Origin: Helicobacter vulpis
GTDB taxonomy: Bacteria; Campylobacterota; Campylobacteria; Campylobacterales; Helicobacteraceae
Direction: 5' to 3'
Assembly: GCF_003660395.1 (NCBI RefSeq)
Contig: NZ_QXQT01000003.1
Coordinates: forward strand, 48,132-112,131
DNA: 64,000 bases
In this document: positions 7,243 to 16,417 of the stretch, one piece after another
Position numbering within the stretch: the first letter of the stretch is position 1
Layout: every line of letters starts with the position of its first letter
Program-made: the position numbers and the translations under genes
Notes under the pieces: generated by a model
The model's input: the letters and a program-made list of their open reading frames with translations, nothing else
Told to the model about the DNA's origin: nothing
Databases searched by the model: none

Positions 7243-9222
7243 TTAAGGCTTAGAGGCGATGAGTCCAGCCTCTCTTAAGAAACAAGAAGGCTCGTAAGCA
7301 ATACGCCTTTGCTTATCCTGCTTGGCATAGGAGAGATAAAGATGATCTTTAGCCCGCGTGGTAGCGACATAAAATAAACGCCTCTCCTCCTCTAAACTCC
7401 CGCTTTGTTTGGCTAATTTAGTGTTGGGGAAACGCCCCTGCATGAGATCAATCACATACACCTCTTTAAACTCTAAACCCTTGCTGGCATGTACGCTGAG
7501 TAAATGTACCCCCTCCCCACTAGAGGCCTCTCTAGCCCCCAAAACCATCGCATTCATAAAGTCTTTTAGGCTGTGGTAAGGTTTGGCAAGATTGGCCAGC
7601 AGGGCTATTTTGGCTTGAATCTGCGCCTTAACTTCTTGAGCGCGTTGCAAATCCAAACTCCCATCCTTATTCTTAGCGCGTTGCGCGCCCAGTTTCTCTA
7701 AAATGGCCTCCCACCATGTAGACTTGGCGATTTGGGCGATGCTTTGGCTGGGCTCGAGCGCGTGTGCGCTGGCACAAAGGCTAAAGAACGCGCCCAAGAA
7801 GCGCGCCATAGGAGGGGTGATCTTAGGGTGGTTGAGCAAGGCATGGGTTTTAAAGCCCACAGGTACTTCAAAGCGCGCGCTGTTCTCTGCGCTAAATTGC
7901 GCGGCAAACAAACCCATTTGGGGGTTTTTAAAGGGTTTTTGATCATTGGGAGCGATCAAGCCCTTTAAACTATCTCCATCACCCATAACTTGTAAGGCGT
8001 GGTAAAATTCTTGACCTAAGGACGCGCCCACCCCCGGGGCATAATTGAAAATCTCTATCGTGGCGACCATGTCCTTAGGGTGGCTTAAAAACGCGCACAC
8101 ATCTAAGGCTAATTTTACTTCCTTGCTCTCAAAGAAGCTTAGGCTTCCCTTGCGCTTAGAAGGGATGCCCAATTGGCGTAAAGACGCTTCGCAACCATCC
8201 GCGCTCGCGTTATTCCTAAAGAGTACCGCCACCTCCTCATACCCCCCCTTGTGGCGGGCGATGTGGCGCGCGATCCCCTTGTATTGGGCGAGCAATTCGT
8301 CATATTCTAACAAAGTAGGCAAAGAGGGGTTGGTGGTTTTGCACACCTCTAAACTCTTAGGATACAGGCGCGGGTTATAGGCGATGACACGGCTGGCTAA
8401 TTCTAAGATCGCTGGGGAGGATCGATAGTTTTTCTTCAGAGTGAAAAGGCGCGCGTGGGGATATTTGCGTGTGAAATTGCCAATAATAGAAATGTCTGCC
8501 CCATTGAAGGCATAGATACTTTGATCATAATCCCCCACGCAAAAGAGACTTGGGGGTTTGAGGGCATCTAAGATCGAATCTTGCAGAGGGTTGGTGTCTT
8601 GATATTCATCGCAGAGCACTTCTGTAAAATGCTGGGTGGGCGCGATGTCTTGACGATAGAGCAAGAGCAAATCGTTGTAGTCCACGTAGTGGTGTTCTTG
8701 TTTGAGGGCGTGGAACCGCGCCAACATTTCTTCATAGATCAATGCGTGGGGTTCTTGTTTGGGCGCGCGCGCACACAGCCATTCCCCAAAACTCTCCGGG
8801 CTTTGGGCGTTGATATACAAGGAATGCAAGTCATATAGATGCCCCGCGCTATAAAAATGATTTTCATGACTGGCTGTGCTGGTTTCTAACACACTCCTAA
8901 GCAGAACGCCTAATTCTCTGGGCTGTTTGAGTCCCAAGTGCGGATACACCTCCTTAAGGTGGCGATACGCGATGGCATGGAAAGTACCCGCCTGGATGTA
9001 TTGGGCGTGTGGGGTGTAGTGGGAGAGGCGCGCCTTCATCTCTAGACTGGCCTTGTTAGTGAAAGTCAAAAGCAAAATCTCTTGAGGGCGCACGCCCTGC
9101 TCTAAGAGGTGTAAGATTCGCCCCACAATGCTAGAGGTCTTGCCCGTGCCCGCAGAGGCGATCACCAAATTATGCCCCAAAGGGGCTTGCACGGCTTCTT
9201 GTTGTTCGATATTGAGCTGCAA
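7243..9222 (-). CDS. rep: UvrD/Rep-family DNA helicase
   Basis: This superfamily 1A 3'-5' DNA helicase has 659 residues. Motif Q/Ia at the N-terminus (EQQEAVQAP), Walker A (SAGTGKTSSIVGR), motif II (LCDEYQDTNPLQ), motif III (VGDYDQSIYAFNGA), motif IV (LKKNYRSS) and motif VI (LFYVATTRAKDHLYLSYA) are all present in order. The length suits the shorter Rep-like member of Helicobacter rather than the second UvrD. Reading gives a TTG start at 9222, seven bases after the yceI stop, with only a weak ribosome site. It is probably translated from the yceI transcript. A role in replication restart or repair is inferred from the family. Confidence 0.88.
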   Translation of the reverse strand: MQLNIEQQEAVQAPLGHNLVIASAGTGKTSSIVGRILHLLEQGVRPQEILLLTFTNKASLEMKARLSHYTPHAQYIQAGTFHAIAYRHLKEVYPHLGLKQPRELGVLLRSVLETSTASHENHFYSAGHLYDLHSLYINAQSPESFGEWLCARAPKQEPHALIYEEMLARFHALKQEHHYVDYNDLLLLYRQDIAPTQHFTEVLCDEYQDTNPLQDSILDALKPPSLFCVGDYDQSIYAFNGADISIIGNFTRKYPHARLFTLKKNYRSSPAILELASRVIAYNPRLYPKSLEVCKTTNPSLPTLLEYDELLAQYKGIARHIARHKGGYEEVAVLFRNNASADGCEASLRQLGIPSKRKGSLSFFESKEVKLALDVCAFLSHPKDMVATIEIFNYAPGVGASLGQEFYHALQVMGDGDSLKGLIAPNDQKPFKNPQMGLFAAQFSAENSARFEVPVGFKTHALLNHPKITPPMARFLGAFFSLCASAHALEPSQSIAQIAKSTWWEAILEKLGAQRAKNKDGSLDLQRAQEVKAQIQAKIALLANLAKPYHSLKDFMNAMVLGAREASSGEGVHLLSVHASKGLEFKEVYVIDLMQGRFPNTKLAKQSGSLEEERRLFYVATTRAKDHLYLSYAKQDKQRRIAYEPSCFLREAGLIASKP

Positions 9223-9229
9223 GAGAAAC

Positions 9230-9796
9230 CTATTTTTGGGCGGCTTCTACTTCAATGTTGAGAGTTACCCTATCACCCACTTTGAGAGTGGAGGTATCTG
9301 GAGCAAATTTAAAATCCGATCGCTTGATCTGGCCGCTCAAGGAAAACCCGAGTTTTTCCTTGCCATTGATCTGTGTTACACCTCCAATTTCGCTAGTCAA
9401 CACCACTTTTCTAGCCACCCCGGCGATGTTGAGTACCCCCACCACACGCCCATTTTCCTTGTCTATTTTCTCGTATTTTTGCATCACAAAGGTAATATTG
9501 GGGTATTTGCCGGTTTTAAAGAAGTCATCAGAACGCAAGTGATCGTCCCTGTTTTGGTTGTTTGTGTCTATGGAAGTGGCCTTGATCGTGGCTTCTAACT
9601 TCTTAAAAGTGTGGCTGACAGGGTCAAAGTCAATCAGCGCGCTGTAATCTTTGAAATCCCCCATCACATGGCTAATTTTGAGGTGCTTGATCTTAAAACC
9701 AACGTGGCTATGTACCCTATCAATTTGGTAAACCTTGCCCATCAAACCCGCACACAACACACATAAGAGCGCCAAAGGACGCAAAAACGACAACAT
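9230..9796 (-). CDS. yceI: YceI-like periplasmic lipid-binding protein
   Basis: This 188-residue YceI-family lipocalin-like protein probably carries an isoprenoid chain in the periplasm. An N-terminal signal peptide is evident (LRPLALLCVLCAGLMG), followed by the family opening YQIDRVHSHVGFKIKHL and the closing strand pattern DRVTLNIEVEA. The start at ATG 9796 is supported by AAAGGAGA immediately upstream; a longer frame begins ten codons earlier but has no ribosome site. A TATAAT box lies about 30 bp upstream (9825-9830, reverse strand). The helicase gene follows after seven bases. Confidence 0.9.
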   Translation of the reverse strand: MLSFLRPLALLCVLCAGLMGKVYQIDRVHSHVGFKIKHLKISHVMGDFKDYSALIDFDPVSHTFKKLEATIKATSIDTNNQNRDDHLRSDDFFKTGKYPNITFVMQKYEKIDKENGRVVGVLNIAGVARKVVLTSEIGGVTQINGKEKLGFSLSGQIKRSDFKFAPDTSTLKVGDRVTLNIEVEAAQK

Positions 9797-9824
9797 ACCA
9801 TCTCCTTTTATAAAAATAGTGGCC

Positions 9825-9851
9825 ATTATAGCACATGCTTTGTGTTAGAAT
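9825..9851. promoter_or_regulatory. Divergent -10 boxes of yceI and the Sel1 gene
   Basis: In the 80-bp region between two divergent genes, a perfect TATAAT reads on the minus strand (9825-9830) about 30 bases before the yceI ATG. TAGAAT reads on the plus strand (9846-9851) about 25 bases before the Sel1-repeat ATG. No good -35 sequence is seen for either, as is usual for the Helicobacter main sigma factor. Confidence 0.5.
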
Positions 9852-9876
9852 AGGCTAGCTTTGAAGGGAGTAAGGC

Positions 9877-11157
9877 ATGCAAAGTAGAGTGGCGTACAAA
9901 GTGATGTGGGGCGTGCTGTTGGGCATGGGGATGCTAGGCGCGCTAGGTAACCCAGAGGAATACCTCTTGAAAGCCAAAGAGGCTTATAGGCAGCATAATT
10001 ACCCCAAAGCTTTAGAGAACTACCAAAAGGCTGCTGACTTGGGGAGTGCAGAGGCCTATCGGGGCTTGGCCAATATGTATCTCATTGGGGCGGGAGTGAA
10101 ACAAGATTCCCAAAGGGCGCGCGTGTATTTTAAAAAGGCCATGGATCTCAAACACGCGCAACAAACCCCAAAAGCTTCAACTCTCCCCTCAGAGGCGCAA
10201 AGCTACATGCGCTTAGGAGAAAATTACGCCAAGGGGCAGGGCGTGGCTTTGGATTTTAACAAGGCGATAAAAGCCTTTGAAAAAGCCGGAGAGATGGGCG
10301 ATGCGCGGGGGTTTAACGCTTTGGGAGATCTGTATTACAATGAGAGTCAAGGCGTGGAGCAAAATTATCCCAAAGCGTTGGAGTATTACCAAAAAGCGGC
10401 CAAAATGGGGCAGGCTAGAGATTTCAGATTGGGGATGATGTATTTGCAAGGGCAGGGCGTGGCACAGAGCTACCCCACAGCCCTAGAATATTTCCAAAAG
10501 GCGGGCAAAAAGGGCGATGGGCGCGCATGGCAAAAGCTAGGGGCGTTGTATTTTAAAGGGCAGGGTGTGCCTTTGGATTACCAACAAGCGCACGCCTACT
10601 ACCAAGAGGCGATCAAGAGCTACCTAGAAGCGGGCAAAAAGGGCGATGGGCGCGCGTTTGTGCGCCTAGCGCAAATGTATGAAGAAGGAGAGGGGGTGTC
10701 CAAAGATTATAGCAAAGCCTTTGAGTATTACCAAAGGGCTGCAGATTTGAAAAGTGGGGATGGGGCTTTCTACCTAGCCACTTTGATTTTGCGCGGCAAG
10801 CTTAAGGGGGTTATTGAGGACAGGGCTAAGATCACCGCGCGCTACCAACAGGCCATCGCCTTTTATCAAGAAGAGGGCAAAAATGGGGATGCGAATGCGT
10901 ATGTCAAATTGGGCTCTATCTATAAAAACGGGCTCTATTACTATGGGTGGTTGCTCCATAAAAACGCCGCATTGTCGCTAGAGTATTACCAAAAGGGCGC
11001 ACAAATGGGGAACGCGCAGAGTTATTATGAGATCGGGGAGGCTTATAGAAATGCTAGAGGGGTTGAACGCGACTTGCAAAAGCAAAGCCAGCATTATCAC
11101 CAAGCCTGTTTGCTTGGTTTTAAACCCGCGTGCTACGCGCTTAACCACGCAAATTGA
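9877..11157 (+). CDS. Sel1-repeat (SLR) secreted protein
   Basis: This 426-residue protein is built of about nine to ten Sel1-like repeats of roughly 36 residues. The repeated pattern is KALEYYQKAAxxGxAxAxxxLGxxYxxGxGV, visible from residue 30 to the end, with spacer repeats such as YLEAGKKGDGRAF. A signal peptide (VMWGVLLGMGMLGALG) sends it to the periplasm or outside. Helicobacter cysteine-rich (Hcp) proteins have the same fold, but their paired cysteines are missing except near the C-terminus (ACLLGFKPAC). Such proteins act as scaffolds or host-interaction factors; the target here is unknown. Its last 17 bases overlap the convergent VapD/RNase H-like gene. Confidence 0.88.
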   Translation: MQSRVAYKVMWGVLLGMGMLGALGNPEEYLLKAKEAYRQHNYPKALENYQKAADLGSAEAYRGLANMYLIGAGVKQDSQRARVYFKKAMDLKHAQQTPKASTLPSEAQSYMRLGENYAKGQGVALDFNKAIKAFEKAGEMGDARGFNALGDLYYNESQGVEQNYPKALEYYQKAAKMGQARDFRLGMMYLQGQGVAQSYPTALEYFQKAGKKGDGRAWQKLGALYFKGQGVPLDYQQAHAYYQEAIKSYLEAGKKGDGRAFVRLAQMYEEGEGVSKDYSKAFEYYQRAADLKSGDGAFYLATLILRGKLKGVIEDRAKITARYQQAIAFYQEEGKNGDANAYVKLGSIYKNGLYYYGWLLHKNAALSLEYYQKGAQMGNAQSYYEIGEAYRNARGVERDLQKQSQHYHQACLLGFKPACYALNHAN

Positions 11158-11905
11158 CGATCGCATCCACCACTTTATTGCACGCGTCTTCATTGCGCCT
11201 GCACCATTTGTATTCTATGTCCGCGAAATCGCATTCTAGCACGAAGCCCTCGCTTTTCAGACGGTAGTTGTTGATCACCGCCTGATTATCCCCTATGACA
11301 AAAAGTTTGTAACTAGAATCTAGCTTGTGGGTTTTGAGCATGGCTTGCAGGTGTTTCATACTGGTGATAATGGCTTGTTTCTCGGCTTTGAAACTCTCAT
11401 TCAAACTAGAATGCAGAGGGCATTTGTAGCGGTTGATCTCTTCAAAACGCCCCTCTTTAAAAATATAGAGGCAGAATCCACACATTACCGCGTCTTCTCT
11501 AATGCTCGCATCGGTGTAGAGAAAATACGTTTCTTGTAAATCCTCAGAATCGTAATCCTTGAAAATAGTTTCACCCAGGGCGATGCTCTTCTCTCCTAGG
11601 TGATCGTAGGTGCTTCTTGGGGGGATGTAGGCGGTTTTGGGTTTACTGAGCGCATTTTTGGGCGCGCCCAAATAATCCCCTAAATCGTTTAAATCGCTGA
11701 TCTTAAAACTTTTGATCTCCAGTTTACCCTCATAATTGGCTTTGATCTCATGCAAACAAGCGCAAATTTGGGCTAGAGGATTGGCATAGAGGGGATGCAA
11801 CATATACACCCCTCCAATCAATTTAGCAAACCCATAACGGCACAGCACTCCCTCTAAGGAGTCCACACTGCCATTGTCCTTATTTTCAATGCCTAAACAC
11901 CACAT
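11141..11905 (-). CDS. VapD-like domain fused to an RNase H-like domain
   Basis: I read this 254-residue protein as a two-domain fusion. Residues 15-85 resemble H. pylori VapD (Cas2-like ferredoxin fold RNase): RYGFAKLIGGVYML, then ANPLAQICACLHEI, then IKSFKISDLNDL line up with VapD's GF...QGSVY, N.LAQ and FK..D segments. Residues 125-254 look like RNase H: TDAS, AEKQAI, IGDNQAV and a final EDACNKVVDAIV give the usual D-E-D-D order. Both calls are by eye. The ATG overlaps the napH stop in TAATG, so it is translated with the nitrate reductase operon, in the place where napB normally lies. The N-terminus begins MWCLGIE, close to VapD's start. Function unknown; an RNA-targeting role is inference. 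Confidence 0.6.
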   Translation of the reverse strand: MWCLGIENKDNGSVDSLEGVLCRYGFAKLIGGVYMLHPLYANPLAQICACLHEIKANYEGKLEIKSFKISDLNDLGDYLGAPKNALSKPKTAYIPPRSTYDHLGEKSIALGETIFKDYDSEDLQETYFLYTDASIREDAVMCGFCLYIFKEGRFEEINRYKCPLHSSLNESFKAEKQAIITSMKHLQAMLKTHKLDSSYKLFVIGDNQAVINNYRLKSEGFVLECDFADIEYKWCRRNEDACNKVVDAIVNLRG

Positions 11906-12726
11906 TAAAATCCTTTATCTTGAAATTGCCCCACACTCTGCCTTGCAAAACTCCCCTTGACATCTAAGAGGCTAAAGTGGAGGGCATCATCAGCGCACAC
12001 TTCGATGCAACGCCCACAGCGTGTACACTCTCCCGAATTCACCGCTGCGCTCTTCAAGCCCACCATCCATAGCACCTGTACTTCTGGGCACACTTCAAAA
12101 CACAGGTTACAGCGTGTACAGCGCGTGGCATGGTGTTGCACTTTTAAAAGCGCATAACGCCCCACCAGCGCGTAAAAACCCCCTAAAGGGCATAAACGCG
12201 CGCACACAAGCCTATCACCTATAAAGGTGTCAAGACAAAAGAGCAGGAGTGCAACCCCCACCCATGCGCTAGTCCCAAAAATGATTCCTCTTTGCACAAT
12301 GCCGATGTAGGACACGCTCTCAAAGGCGGGCAAGCCAAGCGCAAAAGAGAGCACAAGACTCAAGACAAGCAAGCCATAGCGCGTAGTTTTGGGTATTTGC
12401 AAATAGTGGTGCGTGCAATGTAGCTTGCGGCGTGCCCACGCCGCGCCATCCACGATGAGATTAATCGGGCATACCCATGCGCAAAAAGCGCGCCCTAGAA
12501 ACAAGCCATAGAGTGCTAAAATGACGATCGCCCCTAACAACGCTTGTAAATTCATCTGTAAACTCGCCAAATACACTTGCAACACCGCAAAAGGGTCGCT
12601 TAGAGGTATGCGATCAAAGAGCATAGACGCGCTTAAATTACCCCTTAAAAGCGCATGCGCACCCCCCCATGCAAAGAGGGCTAAAATCCCCGCTTGTACC
12701 ACACGCCTAGCTAGCAAGTAGCGCAC
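11905..12726 (-). CDS. napH: NapH quinol dehydrogenase, membrane subunit
   Basis: This 273-residue integral membrane protein has four hydrophobic segments. It carries the NapH/NosR-type cysteine motifs CAWVCPIN and CARLCPLGGFY facing the cytoplasm, plus two 4Fe-4S clusters near the C-terminus (CTRCNLCFEVCP and CTRCGRCIEVCA). With NapG it oxidises menaquinol and feeds electrons toward NapA. The GTG start at 12726 shares a base with the napG stop. The next gene is not napB but the VapD/RNase H-like fusion. Confidence 0.92.
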   Translation of the reverse strand: MRYLLARRVVQAGILALFAWGGAHALLRGNLSASMLFDRIPLSDPFAVLQVYLASLQMNLQALLGAIVILALYGLFLGRAFCAWVCPINLIVDGAAWARRKLHCTHHYLQIPKTTRYGLLVLSLVLSFALGLPAFESVSYIGIVQRGIIFGTSAWVGVALLLFCLDTFIGDRLVCARLCPLGGFYALVGRYALLKVQHHATRCTRCNLCFEVCPEVQVLWMVGLKSAAVNSGECTRCGRCIEVCADDALHFSLLDVKGSFARQSVGQFQDKGF

Positions 12727-13457
12727 TAGAGATCGCCTTGATTGAGATAGTCCATCGGATTGTCCTTATGAGGAGCTTGGAGATTGGGGGGCGCACTAGG
12801 GGAGGGCGCGCCCATCCTGAGATAGTGCGAATCGGTCTTGCCGCTCACAAACGCGCTAGGCAAGATTCTAATGGCGGGCTCTTGAGTGATGCAAGCGCGC
12901 TCACACAGTCCACAACCCACGCACACACTAGGTTCTACTACGGGCAACATATAGGCATGCGCTTGGGTTCTAGAGTCATGCTTGAGCTCTAATTTGATCG
13001 CTTTGTCCATCAAGGGACAGACGCGGTAACACACATCGCAACGCACCCCCCAAAACGCCACGCAAGAATGCGAATCTACCACGGCAATTCCCATCTTGAG
13101 GGAAGTGATGCCCTGATCGGGTTTGAGGTGTTTATGATCGAGTGCGTCTGTGGGGCAGGCCTTGATACAGGGAATATCGGGGCAAAGGTAGCAGGGGACC
13201 TTACGGGCTTCAAAAAAGGGGGTGCCCACTTTGGCATGATCTAGCAAAGTGGCTAGCTTGAGGGTATCATAGGGGCAATCCTTAACGCACAACCCACAAC
13301 GCACGCATAAACTCAAAAAACGCGCCTCGTCTTCTGCCCCCGGGGGCCTAAGGGCGTAAGCACGCTTGGCCTTTAACAAAGTGCCCAGAAAAAACCCACC
13401 CCCCACACACAAACTCACCCCTCCGATCGCCTTTTGCAAAAAAGCGCGCCGTTGCAT
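12726..13457 (-). CDS. napG: NapG ferredoxin-type quinol dehydrogenase subunit
   Basis: This 243-residue periplasmic iron-sulphur protein has four 4Fe-4S sites, as in NapG. CVRCGLCVKDCP, CYLCPDIPCIKACP, CDVCYRVCP and CVGCGLCERACI are readable. The N-terminus is a Tat signal (RRAFLQK followed by a hydrophobic stretch), so the folded cluster protein is exported with its cofactors. It lies one base after napA and overlaps napH by one base. Together NapG and NapH replace NapC, which is the usual Epsilonproteobacterial arrangement. Confidence 0.93.
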   Translation of the reverse strand: MQRRAFLQKAIGGVSLCVGGGFFLGTLLKAKRAYALRPPGAEDEARFLSLCVRCGLCVKDCPYDTLKLATLLDHAKVGTPFFEARKVPCYLCPDIPCIKACPTDALDHKHLKPDQGITSLKMGIAVVDSHSCVAFWGVRCDVCYRVCPLMDKAIKLELKHDSRTQAHAYMLPVVEPSVCVGCGLCERACITQEPAIRILPSAFVSGKTDSHYLRMGAPSPSAPPNLQAPHKDNPMDYLNQGDL

Positions 13458-13458
13458 T

Positions 13459-16272
13459 CTAAACTTTGGTGATCTTCACCGCGCATTTTTTATAGTCGGT
13501 TTGTTTGGAGATGGGGCAAGTGGCATCCAAACACACCTTGTTGATGAAGACATTTTCATCAAACCATGGCACATAAACCAACCCCACAGGGGGCGTGTTG
13601 CGCCCACGCATATCCACACGCGCCTTCACACGCCCACGGCGTGACTCAATCCACACCGCATCGCCCTGACTCACGCCCAGTTTTTCCCCGTCTTTTTCAT
13701 GCATGTAGCACAAAGCTTCAGGCACGGCTCTAAAGAGCTCGGGCACGCGCATGGTCATTGTCCCACTATGCCAGTGTTCTAACACCCGTCCGGTGGCCAA
13801 CCAGAAGGGATAATCTTTATTCGGACGCTCTGGAGCTTTCATGAAGGGTCTAAAGAAGATCTTGGCCTTGTTTTCTAGGCTTTTGGGCGTGGTACCGGTG
13901 GGGGCTTTGAGATCCCCACTGACTAGCGTCTTCATCGCCTTGCCATAAAAGGCAAAATCGCTATCTGGAGCGGCTTTTTTGGCATAGGGGTCGTAAGCGG
14001 TGTTAAAACGCCAACGCGTTTCTTTGCCATGTACAACAGGCCAACGCAAACCTCTGACATGGTGGTAATCATCAAAGTAGGCCAAATCATGTCCATGTCC
14101 CATGCCAAATTTGCGGTACTCCTCCCAAAGGTATTTTTGCAAAAAGAAACCATAACCCTTAAAGACCTTGCCATCGCTGCCTACCACCTCGCGCTTATCA
14201 CCCCACATGTCTGAATTAGGCGCGCCTTTGGCGATGGGATCCGTACTTTTATAGCGCTTGGCATGCCTATTGGCAAACAGCACATCATAGAGAGTGTCGC
14301 TGTCCTTATAGCCCATTTTACGGGCTTGGGCTAGCACATTAGGCAAGGTAAGCTGGGCATCCACCTTTTGCTCCTTCCACACTTCATGGAGTTTAAAACG
14401 TTTGGCAAATTCAAAGATTTGCCACGTGTCGCTCATTGCGTGCCCCACTGGAGTTACTTGCTGTTTCCAGTGTTGGGATCGCCGCTCGGCATTCCCATAA
14501 GCCCCCCATTTTTCATAGATCATTGCGCTAGGCAAGATCAAATCGGCCACTTTGGCGCTGATCCCCGGATAACAATCGCTCACTACAATGAAATTGTCCA
14601 TCTCTCTGGCGGCTTTGATCCAGTGGTTGGCGTTGGCGGTGTTTTGCCAGGGGTTATTCACCTGTACCCAAATGAATTTGACCTTGCCATCTTCTAGCGC
14701 GCGCATCATCGCCACGAAGTGATAACCCGGTTTGGGGTTGATGGTGCCATGGGGCACATGCCAAAGTTTTTCGGCAATCTTGACATGCTCGGGGTTGGTT
14801 ACGACCATGTCTGCAGGCAGGCGGTGGGCAAAAGTACCCACTTCCCTAGCTGTGCCACACGCGCTAGGTTGCCCTGTGAGGGAAAACGCCCCGCTTCCGG
14901 GTTTGGCTTGCTTGCCTAGCAAGAAATGTACCATGTAGGCTTGCTCATTGACCCATGAGCCTCTGGTGTGCTGGTTAAAGCCCATCGTCCAAAAACTCAC
15001 CACTTTGCGATCTTTTTCTATGTAGAGCTTGGCGAGTTTTTGCAGTTTGTGTTTAAAACTTTCCAGGGATTCGTGAGCATCGCCCTTAGCCACCTGTGCC
15101 ACATAGTCCAAAGTATAGGGTTCTAGGGCTTGCTTGAATTGTGCAAAGGTAATTTCCCAGTGCTTGCCTGCCTGTGCGCTGTGCTGCATTTTGAGCACAT
15201 CGCCGGCCTTGACTCCTAGATGTTTGAGCGCTATAGCCTCTTGCGCGTCCAAAGTGATGGCGCGCTGTTTAGCGACCGTGTCTTTTTCACTGGGCCTAAA
15301 GCCATGGTGGCTGGGGTCCTCGCGCATGCCATAGCCGATGTCGGCGTAACCGGTGGCAAAAACGATGTGCTTGTCTATAAAGTTTTTGTCAATGGCCTCA
15401 GGGTGGTTGTAGACAATTTCCCTAGCGATGTAGTTCCAAATAGCTAGATCGGTATTGGGGGTGAAGATGATCTCCATATCCGCCACGCTAGAGGTGCGGT
15501 TAGAAAAAGTGGTCAAATTGATCACCTTCACCCTATCAGGGTTGCTCAATTTGTGATCGCTCACCCTAGACCATAAAATAGGGTGCATTTCGGCCATATT
15601 AGCCCCCCAAGTGATGATGGTGTCCGTGGCTTCGATGTCGTCATAACACCCGCTGGGCTCATCAATGCCAAAGGTTTGCATGAAGCCAGCCACCGCGCTG
15701 GCCATGCAGTGGCGCGCGTTGGGATCGATATTATTGCTTCTAAAGCCCGCTTTGATGAGTTTGCTGGCTGCATAACCCTCTTGGATAGTGTACTGGCCAC
15801 TTCCAAAAATCCCCACCCCGGTTACGCCCAACTCTTGGTAATACTTTTTAAATTGCTTCTCCATTTCGTCAAAGGCGCGCTGCCAAGAGACTTGTTGGAA
15901 TTTGCCCTTTTTGTCAAATTCTCCGCGTTCATTGACTCTAAGCAGGGGCTGTACCAAGCGATCTGCCCCGTACATAATTTTGGCGTTGAAATAGCCTTTA
16001 ATGCAGTTTAACCCGCGATTGACCGGCGCGAGCGGATCGCCTTTAGTGGCGACAATTTTATCATCTTTAGTGGCGACCATGATCCCACAACCCGTACCGC
16101 AGAAACGGCACACTGCCTTGTCCCATTTCCAATCTGCTTGGGCATGCTGGGCTTTGGCCATGAGATTTGGGGGGGTGAGCAGTCCGGCACTGCCCAAGGC
16201 TGAAGTGATGGCTACGGATTTTAAAAATTCACGTCTAGTAGCATCTTGTGCCTCATAGAGTGGATTTGCCAT
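13459..16272 (-). CDS. napA: Periplasmic nitrate reductase catalytic subunit NapA
   Basis: This 937-residue molybdopterin enzyme reduces nitrate to nitrite in the periplasm. It has a Tat signal (RREFLKS), the 4Fe-4S motif with C55, C58, C62 and C90 (CRFCGTGC then NRGLNCIKG), and the Mo-ligating C189 in ARHCMASAV. The long insert form near 930 residues is typical of Epsilonproteobacteria. The ATG at 16272 follows AGGAGG at good spacing, and a TATAAT box and an 11-bp palindrome lie upstream. Electrons would come from NapGH. The usual small cytochrome NapB, and NapF, NapL and NapD, are not in this window downstream. Confidence 0.96.
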   Translation of the reverse strand: MANPLYEAQDATRREFLKSVAITSALGSAGLLTPPNLMAKAQHAQADWKWDKAVCRFCGTGCGIMVATKDDKIVATKGDPLAPVNRGLNCIKGYFNAKIMYGADRLVQPLLRVNERGEFDKKGKFQQVSWQRAFDEMEKQFKKYYQELGVTGVGIFGSGQYTIQEGYAASKLIKAGFRSNNIDPNARHCMASAVAGFMQTFGIDEPSGCYDDIEATDTIITWGANMAEMHPILWSRVSDHKLSNPDRVKVINLTTFSNRTSSVADMEIIFTPNTDLAIWNYIAREIVYNHPEAIDKNFIDKHIVFATGYADIGYGMREDPSHHGFRPSEKDTVAKQRAITLDAQEAIALKHLGVKAGDVLKMQHSAQAGKHWEITFAQFKQALEPYTLDYVAQVAKGDAHESLESFKHKLQKLAKLYIEKDRKVVSFWTMGFNQHTRGSWVNEQAYMVHFLLGKQAKPGSGAFSLTGQPSACGTAREVGTFAHRLPADMVVTNPEHVKIAEKLWHVPHGTINPKPGYHFVAMMRALEDGKVKFIWVQVNNPWQNTANANHWIKAAREMDNFIVVSDCYPGISAKVADLILPSAMIYEKWGAYGNAERRSQHWKQQVTPVGHAMSDTWQIFEFAKRFKLHEVWKEQKVDAQLTLPNVLAQARKMGYKDSDTLYDVLFANRHAKRYKSTDPIAKGAPNSDMWGDKREVVGSDGKVFKGYGFFLQKYLWEEYRKFGMGHGHDLAYFDDYHHVRGLRWPVVHGKETRWRFNTAYDPYAKKAAPDSDFAFYGKAMKTLVSGDLKAPTGTTPKSLENKAKIFFRPFMKAPERPNKDYPFWLATGRVLEHWHSGTMTMRVPELFRAVPEALCYMHEKDGEKLGVSQGDAVWIESRRGRVKARVDMRGRNTPPVGLVYVPWFDENVFINKVCLDATCPISKQTDYKKCAVKITKV

Positions 16273-16301
16273 GTAAAACCTCCTTATGCTAGATTTAGGT
16301 T

Positions 16302-16307
16302 ATTATA
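16302..16307 (-). promoter_or_regulatory. -10 box of the napA operon
   Basis: TATAAT reads on the minus strand about 30 bases before the napA ATG, placing the transcription start near 16295. No convincing -35 is present. The palindrome at 16327-16354 is centred about 45 bases upstream of that start. Confidence 0.5.
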
Positions 16308-16326
16308 TTCTAAAATCCGTTAAGAT

Positions 16327-16354
16327 AAGTAACCATAGGCTGTTATGGTTACTT
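16327..16354. promoter_or_regulatory. Perfect 11-bp inverted repeat upstream of napA
   Basis: AAGTAACCATA and its exact complement flank a six-base spacer. Arms and spacing resemble operators of the CRP/FNR family (two half-sites about six bases apart), and the centre sits near -45 relative to the likely napA start, close to a class II activator position. The same sequence followed by TTTTT on the plus strand also looks like an intrinsic terminator, but no plus-strand gene ends here. It could serve napA, the divergent PAP2 gene or both. Confidence 0.6.
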
Positions 16355-16417
16355 TTTATCATTTTTTGGCTATCATTGACGCATCGTTGGGCTTACAATA
16401 TCAATGGAGCAAGATAA

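Noticed and set aside
16327..16354. Intrinsic terminator of a plus-strand gene
   Set aside because: Nothing on the plus strand ends upstream of it; the repeat lies in a divergent promoter region.
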